Assembly (NCBI GenBank): GCA_038214085.1
Contig: JBBQSF010000050.1
Location: 1-21,332, forward strand
From: JBBQSF01 sp038214085
GTDB taxonomy: Bacteria > Bacteroidota > Bacteroidia > Bacteroidales > CG2-30-32-10
Length of the DNA: 21,332 nucleotides
Direction of reading: 5' to 3'
In this document: positions 15,275 to 21,332 of the stretch, one piece after another
Position numbering within the stretch: position 1 is the first letter of the stretch
Layout: each line of letters opens with the position of its first letter
Made by a program: the position numbers and the translations under genes
The notes under the pieces: generated by a model
Databases searched by the model: none
What the model was told of the DNA's origin: nothing
Seen by the model: the letters and a program-made list of their open reading frames with translations, nothing else

Positions 15275-16141
15275 CTATAAGACTTCAAGCATTTTTTTAC
15301 CGATCTCAGCAGGAGAATCAACAACAAAAATACCACATTCTTTCAGTATCGTTTTTTTGGCTTCAGCTGTATCATCCTTGCCTCCAATAATTGCGCCTGC
15401 ATGCCCCATAGTTCTTCCTTTTGGAGCTGTTGCGCCCGCAATAAAACTCACCACTGGCTTGGTTCCGAATTCCTGTATCCACCGAGCAGCTTCCACTTCC
15501 ATTCCGCCACCAATTTCGCCAATCATAACAATGCCTTCTGTTTTGGGATCATTCATGAATAACTTAACAGCATCAAGCATGGTTGTTCCCGGAATCGGAT
15601 CACCACCAATACCAATTCCTGTGGATTGACCCAGCCCAGCTTTTGTAATCTGATCAACTGCTTCGTAAGCTAAAGTTCCCGATCGGGAAATCAACCCAAT
15701 AGTACCAGGTTTATGAATAAATCCGGGCATAATTCCCACCTTAGCCTCTCCAGGAGTAATGATTCCAGGGCAATTCGGCCCAATCAATGTAGTATCTTTC
15801 CCCAATATGTATTGCTTCACAGAAATCATATCTTTAACAGGAATTCCTTCGGTAATACAAACTATAACAGCGATACCAGCTTCAGCAGCTTCCATAATTG
15901 CATCGGCCGCAAATGCTGGCGGCACAAATATTATAGAGACATTTGCAGCCACTTTTTCAACAGCATCAGCAACCGTATTGAATATCGGACGATCGAGATG
16001 TATTTGACCGCCCTTGCCCGGTGTTACCCCTCCAACCACATTTGTACCGTATTCAATCATCTGTCCGGCATGAAAAGAACCTTCTATTCCTGTGAATCCC
16101 TGAACAATTACTCTGGAATTCTTATCAACTAGTATGCTCAT
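15275..16141 (-). CDS. sucD: Succinate-CoA ligase, alpha subunit
   Basis: This 288-residue protein is full length for SucD. It has the CoA-binding GFTGIEGSFH (15-24), GPNCPG (121-126), SRSGTLAYE (152-160), GIGIGGDP (175-182) and the active-site His247 in GHAGAI. With the beta subunit SucC it interconverts succinyl-CoA and succinate with formation of ATP or GTP, in the TCA cycle or in propionate/succinate fermentation. sucC is not beside it, which differs from the sucCD operons of proteobacteria, so the partner must be elsewhere. It diverges from mnmE and converges on the beta-helix lipoprotein gene. On the minus strand TATTTTTG (16162-16169) is a candidate -7 box, giving a leader of about 14 bases. 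Confidence 0.96.
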   Translation of the reverse strand: MSILVDKNSRVIVQGFTGIEGSFHAGQMIEYGTNVVGGVTPGKGGQIHLDRPIFNTVADAVEKVAANVSIIFVPPAFAADAIMEAAEAGIAVIVCITEGIPVKDMISVKQYILGKDTTLIGPNCPGIITPGEAKVGIMPGFIHKPGTIGLISRSGTLAYEAVDQITKAGLGQSTGIGIGGDPIPGTTMLDAVKLFMNDPKTEGIVMIGEIGGGMEVEAARWIQEFGTKPVVSFIAGATAPKGRTMGHAGAIIGGKDDTAEAKKTILKECGIFVVDSPAEIGKKMLEVL

Positions 16142-16161
16142 ATTTTGGTTTGATTATAGGA

Positions 16162-16169
16162 CAAAAATA
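16162..16169 (-). promoter_or_regulatory. -7 promoter box of sucD
   Basis: The minus strand reads TATTTTTG followed by TCC, matching TAnnTTTG. It lies 21 bases upstream of the sucD start. No clear -33 TTTG is visible. It forms a divergent pair with the mnmE box at 16201-16208. Confidence 0.45.
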
Positions 16170-16200
16170 GATATTGTTAGGATAAAGTTGTAAAAAAAAT

Positions 16201-16208
16201 TATATTTG
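16201..16208 (+). promoter_or_regulatory. -7 promoter box of mnmE
   Basis: TATATTTG matches TAnnTTTG and would start transcription near 16215, about 25 bases before the ATG at 16240. A TTG lies 24 bases further upstream, slightly beyond the usual distance. The leader contains the purine-rich AAGGAAAGG, one of the few Shine-Dalgarno-like stretches in the window. Confidence 0.45.
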
Positions 16209-16239
16209 TAATAAATTAAATAAGGAAAGGAATTTTACA

Positions 16240-17634
16240 ATGGAACATTCCGATACAATTGTTGCGCTCAGTAGTCCTTACGGAACTGGGGCAATTGCAC
16301 TTATAAGGCTTTCAGGGTCCGACTCAAAAAAGATATGTGGAAGCGTTTTCAAATCGAAGAAAAAATCATTTAACATTTTTAAAAGTGCTGCAAATACTAT
16401 TGCGTTTGGAGAGATTCTTGACAAAGATCAAAATGTTGTAGATGAAGTTTTGCTGCATTTTTTTGAAGCTCCGCATAGCTACACTGGTGAACAAAGCGTT
16501 GAAATTACATGCCATGCTTCTGTTTATATCCAAAATACTATCATTCAACTATTGATTTCCAATGGAGCAAGGGCTGCCAATCCCGGCGAATTTACCAAAA
16601 GAGCATTTTTAAATGGCAAAATGGATCTGGCGCAAGCTGAAGCTGTTGCTGATCTTATTCAGTCCGAAACTGCAATGGCTCATCATATCGCCATCAATCA
16701 GCTTAAAGGTGGTTTCTCAAAACAAATAAGCGATTTGAGAGAGCAATTGATTGCCTTTTCCGCACTTATTGAACTGGAACTTGATTTTAGTGAAGAAGAT
16801 GTTGAGTTTGCAAACAAAGAAAAACTTACTTCTCTTATCGCAAGTATTAAAAGTGAAATTGCAATTTTACTTGAATCATACAAAGCCGGAAACGTGATTA
16901 AAAGTGGCATTCCCGTTGCTATTATTGGTCGCCCGAATGTTGGAAAATCAACATTGCTTAATATTTTATTGAATGAAGACCGCGCAATTGTTTCTGAAAT
17001 ACCAGGAACTACGCGCGATTCCATAGAAGATACTATGGTTTTTCATGGAATTAATTTTCGATTTATTGACACTGCAGGTCTAAGGCATTCCATTGATGAA
17101 ATTGAGAGTATAGGCATCGAAAAAACAAAGCAAAAAATTGCTCAGGCTCTTATTATTCTATATGTTTTTGATTATACAGAATCTTCTCTCGATGATGTTA
17201 TTGAAGAAACCAAGGAAATAGAACACTTGATTGGTGATGGTGACAAAAAACTTATTTTTATTGCAAACAAAACAGACCAGGCTATTGAATCACCGCATTC
17301 TTTTAGCAAAATTGCAGATAAAGATATTATTTACATTTCAGCAAAACGACGCGTTAACATTAACCTTATTGTTGAAAAACTTATTGATTCCGTTGATCAC
17401 AAAATCATTTCGCCAAATGCAGCTATTGTGGCCAATTCTCGCCATTTTGAAGCCTTGCAGAAAGCTCATGCCGGAATAATTCAAGTTGAAAATAGTTTAA
17501 AAGAAAACCTTCCCGGCGATTTACTTGCCTCTGATATACGCATAGTGCTTGAACATTTAGGTGAAATCACAGGCAGCATCAGCAATAAAGATATTTTGAA
17601 TGCTATTTTTGAGAAGTTTTGTATCGGAAAATAA
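16240..17634 (+). CDS. mnmE: tRNA modification GTPase MnmE
   Basis: The 464-residue protein is full length. The N-terminal domain binds a tetrahydrofolate one-carbon donor (DTIVALSSPYGTGAIALIRL from residue 5; PGEFTKRAFLNGKMDLAQAEAV, 115-136, seen in two parts). The inserted Ras-like G domain has G1 GRPNVGKS (230-237), G2 PGTTRD (255-260), G3 DTAG (277-280), G4 NKTD (343-346) and G5 SAK (367-369). The C-terminus is CIGK with the conserved Cys461. With MnmG it installs the carboxymethylaminomethyl group at C5 of wobble uridine 34 in certain tRNAs. The ATG at 16240 aligns with the usual N-terminus of the family. It is monocistronic, divergent from sucD; mnmG is not nearby. Confidence 0.97.
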   Translation: MEHSDTIVALSSPYGTGAIALIRLSGSDSKKICGSVFKSKKKSFNIFKSAANTIAFGEILDKDQNVVDEVLLHFFEAPHSYTGEQSVEITCHASVYIQNTIIQLLISNGARAANPGEFTKRAFLNGKMDLAQAEAVADLIQSETAMAHHIAINQLKGGFSKQISDLREQLIAFSALIELELDFSEEDVEFANKEKLTSLIASIKSEIAILLESYKAGNVIKSGIPVAIIGRPNVGKSTLLNILLNEDRAIVSEIPGTTRDSIEDTMVFHGINFRFIDTAGLRHSIDEIESIGIEKTKQKIAQALIILYVFDYTESSLDDVIEETKEIEHLIGDGDKKLIFIANKTDQAIESPHSFSKIADKDIIYISAKRRVNINLIVEKLIDSVDHKIISPNAAIVANSRHFEALQKAHAGIIQVENSLKENLPGDLLASDIRIVLEHLGEITGSISNKDILNAIFEKFCIGK

Positions 17635-17723
17635 CCTAACTTTCAAATCATAATTTATAAATCACAGAATATCATCATCTTAAACATATATTAACAAATT
17701 TTAGCTATTAAATACAATTTATG

Positions 17724-17733
17724 TGTTGCAACA
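17724..17733. promoter_or_regulatory. Palindromic operator candidate over the -33 box
   Basis: TGTTGCAACA is a perfect 10-base palindrome covering the TTG of the predicted -33 element. A repressor bound here would block RNA polymerase. The operon's own MarR-family product (18776-19225) is the natural candidate, since these dimers bind short palindromes and often control their own operon. Binding is inferred from position and symmetry only. Confidence 0.5.
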
Positions 17734-17756
17734 TATAATGTTTTACCGTACATTTG
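17726..17756 (+). promoter_or_regulatory. Promoter of the nitroreductase-DoxX-MarR operon
   Basis: TTG (17726-17728) and TACATTTG (17749-17756) are separated by 20 bases, fitting the Bacteroidota -33/-7 arrangement. This is the best complete promoter in the window. Transcription should start near 17763, about 19 bases before the ATG at 17782. Confidence 0.7.
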
Positions 17757-17781
17757 CAAAATAATTTTAATCAATTAAAAA

Positions 17782-18399
17782 ATGGAAACAAAAACAAATT
17801 ATAACCAAAGAAGATCAGTAAATTATTTTGATAAAACCAAATCAATTGAAGAATCACTAATAAAAGAGATAGTAAATATAGCCGTATTGGCTCCTTCGGC
17901 ATTTAACCTTCAGCCATGGCGCATTATTGTTGTAAAATCTGAAGAATCAAAAAACAAACTTTTTAATCTTGCTAATAAACAACCAAAAGTTTTAGAATCT
18001 TCTGCAATGCTTCTCATTGTTGGAAACAGAGAAGGTTATGTTGATTCAAATCCAGTATGGGCAGAAATGTTGCAAAGTGTTGGCGGAAATCAGGAAATTG
18101 TTAATGGAGCAAAACAAGCCGCCGCTTATCTCTATGGCTCTAGCGAAGAACGAAAGATTAAATTTGCAGAAAGCAATTCTGGTTTACTTGCTATGTCCAT
18201 TATGACCGCTGCTAAAGAATTTGGAGTTGATACTCATGCCATGAGCGGAATTGATTTTGATGGAATTCACAAGGAATTTGGGTTACAAGCGTCGGAAAAT
18301 GTTGTAATGGCTATTGCTATGGGTTACGCTGATTCAAGCCAGCAATTGTATTCTCGCCGCCCTCGCCGACAATTTGATGAAATTGCAAGTATTGTTTAA
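17782..18399 (+). CDS. Nitroreductase-family flavoprotein
   Basis: The 205-residue protein has nitroreductase-fold features: the N-terminal QRRSVNYF (9-16) that contacts FMN phosphate, APSAFNLQPWRIIVV (37-51), a central AESNSGLLAMSIMTAAKEFG helix, and the closing VVMAIAMGY followed by the Arg-rich SRRPRRQFDEI. Family members bind FMN, act as dimers, and reduce nitroaromatics, quinones or enones with NAD(P)H. The true substrate cannot be read from the sequence. It is the first gene of a three-gene operon with a DoxX-like membrane protein (18-base gap) and a MarR regulator. That context suggests a response to reactive electrophiles or redox-cycling compounds. Confidence 0.9.
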   Translation: METKTNYNQRRSVNYFDKTKSIEESLIKEIVNIAVLAPSAFNLQPWRIIVVKSEESKNKLFNLANKQPKVLESSAMLLIVGNREGYVDSNPVWAEMLQSVGGNQEIVNGAKQAAAYLYGSSEERKIKFAESNSGLLAMSIMTAAKEFGVDTHAMSGIDFDGIHKEFGLQASENVVMAIAMGYADSSQQLYSRRPRRQFDEIASIV

Positions 18400-18417
18400 T
18401 TCAAAAAATAATTTGTC

Positions 18418-18771
18418 ATGGAAATAAATAAAACAACTCAAATAAAAAATCTTATAGCCTGGATTATTGCAGGTTTGCTTACTGCACTTTTTTTATTTAG
18501 CGCTTACGGAAAATTTGCACAACCCGAAAACATGGAAAAAATGAGTTTAGGCTATTGGCGAATTGTAATTGCAATTGGTGAAATATTATCCTCACTATTG
18601 TTTTTAATTCCAAAAACCAATAAATTCGGAACTTTATTGTTGAGTTCATATATGGGTGGAGCAATAATAATTCACATGACTAACGGATTGAGTATAATGT
18701 TGCCATCAGCTGTGCTGATATTGATTTGGGTTGTGGCATTCTTACGCAATCCTGAATTGTATAAAAAATAA
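18418..18771 (+). CDS. DoxX-like small membrane protein
   Basis: The 117-residue protein has four hydrophobic segments (about 12-30, 46-64, 70-88 and 91-109). It has the DoxX-like signature of a helix ending in FLFSAYGKF followed by a short loop and GYWRIVIAIGEILSSLLFLIP. It belongs to the broad DoxX/DoxD-like family of inner-membrane proteins, some linked to quinone or thiosulfate redox chemistry and to oxidative stress. The exact function is unknown. It sits between a nitroreductase and a MarR gene with gaps of 18 and 4 bases, so it is translated from the same transcript. Confidence 0.82.
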   Translation: MEINKTTQIKNLIAWIIAGLLTALFLFSAYGKFAQPENMEKMSLGYWRIVIAIGEILSSLLFLIPKTNKFGTLLLSSYMGGAIIIHMTNGLSIMLPSAVLILIWVVAFLRNPELYKK

Positions 18772-18775
18772 ATCT

Positions 18776-19225
18776 ATGAAAATAGAAGATGAATTAAAAG
18801 GTCGCTTCAGAAACGATTACCATAAAGGAGCAATTAATCTAATTTATACGGTTAAACAATTGGGTTACCAGTTTTTAAAATCGTTGAAAGAACATGGATT
18901 AACTGAACCGCAATACAATATTTTAAAAGTCTTGCGTGGTTTTCGTTCCGAAGGACCTGTTTCAATTGGATTTATTAAAGAACGTATGCTTGATAAAAGC
19001 TCAGATGTTAGTCGATTGATAGATAAACTTTTGTTGAAAAAATTGATAAAAAGAAAAGAAAATGCAGACGACCGAAGGCAAAAGTCGATTGCAATTACTG
19101 AAAAAGGCCTTGTCCTTCTTTCAAAAATGGATCACTGCGAAAATGAAGTGGATCGTTTTTTAGTAAATTTAAGCCTTGCAGAAGTTCAGAAATTAAACCG
19201 TTTGCTTGATAAGATTAGAGGCTAA
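18776..19225 (+). CDS. MarR-family transcriptional regulator
   Basis: I start this 149-residue protein at the ATG at 18776 (MKIEDELKGRF), 4 bases after the DoxX-like stop. An in-frame ATG at 18731 would overlap the DoxX-like gene and add 15 residues unlike the family. The winged helix spans about LTEPQYNILKVLRGF to VLLSKM. A recognition helix reads SSDVSRLIDKLLLKKLI and a wing carries the NADDRRQKSIAITEKG signature. Flanking helices should form the dimer. It probably represses its own operon through the palindrome at 17724-17733 and is released by a small molecule or oxidant. The only cysteine is in the C-terminal part (DHCENE), so the classical N-terminal Cys sensor is absent. Confidence 0.92.
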   Translation: MKIEDELKGRFRNDYHKGAINLIYTVKQLGYQFLKSLKEHGLTEPQYNILKVLRGFRSEGPVSIGFIKERMLDKSSDVSRLIDKLLLKKLIKRKENADDRRQKSIAITEKGLVLLSKMDHCENEVDRFLVNLSLAEVQKLNRLLDKIRG

Positions 19226-19363
19226 AATAAAGCAAAATTCTACAGTAGTTGTTCTTTTTTAATTTGATTTCAATTCATCGCGCATTTTGAAAAAGTTTCA
19301 TCATAAATTAAATTCGATTCTTAAATTATGTTAATATTTTGAAAAATAATTGCTTCTATATAT

Positions 19364-19386
19364 ATTTGTATATACATTTGTATATA
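19364..19386. promoter_or_regulatory. Direct repeat and palindrome upstream of the two-component genes
   Basis: ATTTGTATATA occurs twice in tandem (19364-19374 and 19376-19386). The same stretch contains TATATACA (19369-19376), a 2-base spacer and TGTATATA (19379-19386), an 8-base-arm palindrome. It ends 26 bases before the -7 box of the response regulator gene, a suitable place for an activator or repressor. The neighbouring response regulator has no DNA-binding domain, so the ligand must be another protein. Confidence 0.4.
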
Positions 19387-19412
19387 TTTAAAGAAAATTA
19401 AGATTATTTAAC

Positions 19413-19420
19413 TATTTTTG
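19413..19420 (+). promoter_or_regulatory. -7 promoter box of the response regulator-kinase pair
   Basis: TATTTTTG followed by CAAA matches TAnnTTTG. Transcription would begin near 19427 and give an 18-base leader to the ATG at 19445. An in-frame TTG at 19418 lies inside this box, which argues against using it as a translation start. Confidence 0.5.
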
Positions 19421-19444
19421 CAAATAAACTCAAATATTACTTCT

Positions 19445-19936
19445 ATGATAAAAAAGAAAATTCTGTTAGTTGATGACGACACAGATTTTATTTCGGCAAT
19501 AGCAACAATGCTCAATGCAAAAGGCTATGATACCAAACTGGCTCATAGTGCTACTGAAGGTTTTGATACCGCTCAAACCTATGTACCTGACCTTTTTATT
19601 CTCGATGTAAACATGGAAACCTATAGTGCAGGTTTTGATCTTACAAAAAAATTAAGATTAAGTGAACAGTTCAAAACTACTCCAGCTATTATGTTAACTG
19701 GTATTGACACTATGGCTGCAAGCAACCAAATTATTGACCTGTACAACGAAATGGCTGGTATGGGCGGTTTTGAAAACGATAAAGTGCTTAAAGTTTCTAA
19801 TGCCGATGGAACTGTTTCTGTGGATTACCAAAATAATTCAGGACAGAAATATTACCTATTACTTGATGGTTTCATTAGTAAGCCTGTTGATTCGGAACAT
19901 TTGCTGACCGAAATAAAAAGATTTCTGAAAGATTAA
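19445..19936 (+). CDS. Single-domain response regulator with enlarged beta4-beta5 region
   Basis: I start this 163-residue protein at the ATG at 19445 (MIKKKILLVDDD). An in-frame TTG at 19418 falls inside the predicted promoter. It is a receiver domain with acidic residues Asp10-12, phosphoacceptor Asp54 (LFILDVNME), switch Thr85 (MLTG) and Lys146 (FISKPV). Thr85 and Lys146 are 61 residues apart, against about 22 in CheY, so about 39 residues are inserted (DLYNEMAGMGGFENDKV and onward). No output domain follows, so it must act through protein contacts or as a phosphate relay. It lies 5 bases before the sensor kinase gene and is its likely partner. Confidence 0.88.
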   Translation: MIKKKILLVDDDTDFISAIATMLNAKGYDTKLAHSATEGFDTAQTYVPDLFILDVNMETYSAGFDLTKKLRLSEQFKTTPAIMLTGIDTMAASNQIIDLYNEMAGMGGFENDKVLKVSNADGTVSVDYQNNSGQKYYLLLDGFISKPVDSEHLLTEIKRFLKD

Positions 19937-19941
19937 AGTAA

Positions 19942-21270
19942 ATGATCAATATTCCTGATTCCGAAAATCTAACACGAAAAGCTTTTTGGTTATGCAGGCT
20001 CAGATGGTTTGCTGCAGTTGGAATTTTAATTTCGACTACAATTACCATGTTTTTTATTAACCTGCAATTAAACTTTCCGGTTTTGTTCCTTATTGCAGGA
20101 TTGCTTATTCTAAGCAACATTTTGAACATACTGTTTTTGCGCTCATTCCGAAGTAAAAGAGACGACAAAAACATACTGAAAGTAAGGAACAACATAAACT
20201 TTCAGATTGTCTCAGATTTTATATTTCTTACTGTACTTCTTCATTTTTCAGGTGGGATAGAAAATCCATTCATAATTTTCTATATTTTTCACATGGTTAT
20301 AAGCAGCATTTTGCTGGAAAAAAAATGCACTTATATTCACACAAGCATCGGAATAATTCTTTTTGCATCACTTGCTATAACAGAGTATTTTGGTGTAATA
20401 CAGCATCATTCAATAAACAAATATATTTCTTCCTTAATTGAAAATGACCCCATTTATTTGCTTTTCGCATTATTGATTTTTGCTGCAACATCTTATCTTG
20501 TTGTTTACATTACTTCCTCTTTATCAGGAAAACTCCGAACAGCGGAGCAAAAGCTTAAGAATGCGAATATGGATCTACTTGAAAAAGATCAAATCAAAAA
20601 CGAATATGTAAAAAGGCTAACACATGATATTAAAGGCCACATTGCTGCAATTCAAAGCAATATTGAAGTGGTAAAGAACGAATATGCCGCACCAATTGAT
20701 TCTGTAAACCTTGAATATATTAATAAGGCTTATAGCAGGACTCTAAAGCTCAATGAGTTTATTTACGATCTATTGTCGCTTACCAACATGCGACTCAACA
20801 ACAAATACGATAAACAAACCATTGATATTCATCAGCTTTTGAGCAATACTATAAATTCAAACCAAGCTTTTGCTGAGTCAAAAAACATTCTCCTTTCATT
20901 GAAAGCAAATATTTCCAATCCTTTTTATTCAGGAATAAGACAATCTATCGAAGAAGTAATAAATAATTTGTTGCAAAATGCGATTAAATACACACATGAA
21001 GGTGGAAAGGTGCAAATGCAGGCTATTTCAGATGAAAAAACATTCAGCATTGTTGTAACTGATACCGGTTATGGAATACCTGAAAATGAACTGGCTCACA
21101 TTTTTGATGAATTTTTCAGGGCATCCAATATAAAAGACACAATTAAGGATGGAACTGGGTTGGGACTGTCGCTTGTAAAAGCAATTGTAGATAGACATTC
21201 AGGAAAAATTTATGCAGAAAGCACAATTGGTAAAGGTTCCACTTTTACTGTAATTTTACCTCATCTCTGA
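19942..21270 (+). CDS. RegB-like membrane sensor histidine kinase
   Basis: The 442-residue protein has six predicted membrane helices in the first 195 residues (about 20-40, 46-66, 87-103, 108-124, 131-150, 171-191). HFSGGIENPF (101-110), between helices 3 and 4, resembles the GGxxNP motif of RegB/PrrB redox sensors. A short coiled linker (195-222) leads to the dimerisation/phosphoacceptor helix with His228 (RLTHDIKGHIAAIQ). The ATPase domain has the N box with Asn346 (NNLLQNAIKY), DTGYGIP (374-380), FDEFFRA (388-394) and GTGLGLS (404-410). It should autophosphorylate and pass phosphate to the regulator encoded just upstream. The signal may be the quinone pool or redox state, by analogy with RegB. 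No HAMP or PAS domain is present. Confidence 0.9.
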   Translation: MINIPDSENLTRKAFWLCRLRWFAAVGILISTTITMFFINLQLNFPVLFLIAGLLILSNILNILFLRSFRSKRDDKNILKVRNNINFQIVSDFIFLTVLLHFSGGIENPFIIFYIFHMVISSILLEKKCTYIHTSIGIILFASLAITEYFGVIQHHSINKYISSLIENDPIYLLFALLIFAATSYLVVYITSSLSGKLRTAEQKLKNANMDLLEKDQIKNEYVKRLTHDIKGHIAAIQSNIEVVKNEYAAPIDSVNLEYINKAYSRTLKLNEFIYDLLSLTNMRLNNKYDKQTIDIHQLLSNTINSNQAFAESKNILLSLKANISNPFYSGIRQSIEEVINNLLQNAIKYTHEGGKVQMQAISDEKTFSIVVTDTGYGIPENELAHIFDEFFRASNIKDTIKDGTGLGLSLVKAIVDRHSGKIYAESTIGKGSTFTVILPHL

Positions 21271-21332
21271 TTATTTATTAAATAATAGTTACGGAGATGG
21301 ATACATTTAATTAGAAAATATCTTATCCGTGG

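Noticed and set aside
18731..18775. A longer MarR protein starting at the in-frame ATG at 18731
   Set aside because: It would overlap the DoxX-like gene by 41 bases and add residues unlike the family. The ATG at 18776 follows the preceding stop by 4 bases and gives the usual N-terminus.
19418..19444. TTG start for the response regulator
   Set aside because: The TTG lies within the TAnnTTTG promoter box, so transcription would begin downstream of it.
21271..21332. Terminator or next gene after the sensor kinase
   Set aside because: ACGGA and TCCGT at the ends of this stretch could pair weakly, but the stem is broken and no T-run follows. The window ends before any gene can be judged.
1..21332. 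A new defence, retron or CRISPR-like system
   Set aside because: No reverse transcriptase, nuclease, Cas protein, toxin-antitoxin pair or regular spaced repeats are present. Most of the window is metabolic and housekeeping genes.

Overview
The window looks like chromosome from a Bacteroidota bacterium, most likely of the order Bacteroidales. The DNA is AT-rich and Shine-Dalgarno sequences are mostly missing. Several genes carry the Bacteroidota -7 promoter box TAnnTTTG just upstream. Lipoproteins have Bacteroidota-style signal peptides (Cys followed by Lys-Lys). The glycogen genes, including a glycogen synthase-phosphorylase fusion, are of a type I associate with this phylum. No rRNA, tRNA, CRISPR array or transposase gene was seen. 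The species cannot be named from the sequence alone.

Layout. (1) Positions 1-1312 are accessory DNA: a GC-richer imperfect palindrome, one orphan small lipoprotein gene (347-793, minus) bracketed by a short inverted repeat, and a 189-bp MITE-like element with a TAA target duplication (1107-1295). (2) Positions 1313-13612, all minus strand, read in transcription order: a GH133-type debranching enzyme, a GT4 glycosyltransferase and a GH57 amylase/glucanotransferase (spacings of 3 and 6 bases, one operon). Then come a 1421-residue fusion of GT3 glycogen synthase with GT35 alpha-glucan phosphorylase, a FabG-type reductase with a clear terminator behind it, and a membrane-anchored protein with a von Willebrand A domain. 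(3) Positions 13613-13814 are a divergent promoter region. (4) A plus-strand beta-helix lipoprotein (13815-15269) converges on sucD (minus, 15275-16141), which diverges from mnmE (plus, 16240-17634). (5) A plus-strand operon encodes a nitroreductase, a DoxX-like membrane protein and a MarR regulator (17782-19225). (6) A plus-strand pair encodes an unusual single-domain response regulator and a six-helix, RegB-like sensor histidine kinase (19445-21270).

How the genes fit together. The minus-strand block is a nearly self-contained alpha-glucan storage module. The GT3 half of the fusion should polymerise glucose from a nucleotide sugar and the GT35 half should release glucose-1-phosphate. The debranching enzyme trims branch points, and the GH57 and GT4 proteins plausibly build, branch or remodel chains. 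The nitroreductase operon looks like a small stress-response unit probably controlled by its own MarR, with a perfect palindrome lying over the predicted -33 box.

No wholly new system is evident. The points most worth checking are the FliG-C-like tail on the GH57 enzyme, the synthase-phosphorylase fusion, the response regulator with about 39 extra residues between its Thr and Lys switch positions beside a RegB-like kinase, and the inverted-repeat-flanked lipoprotein cassette.
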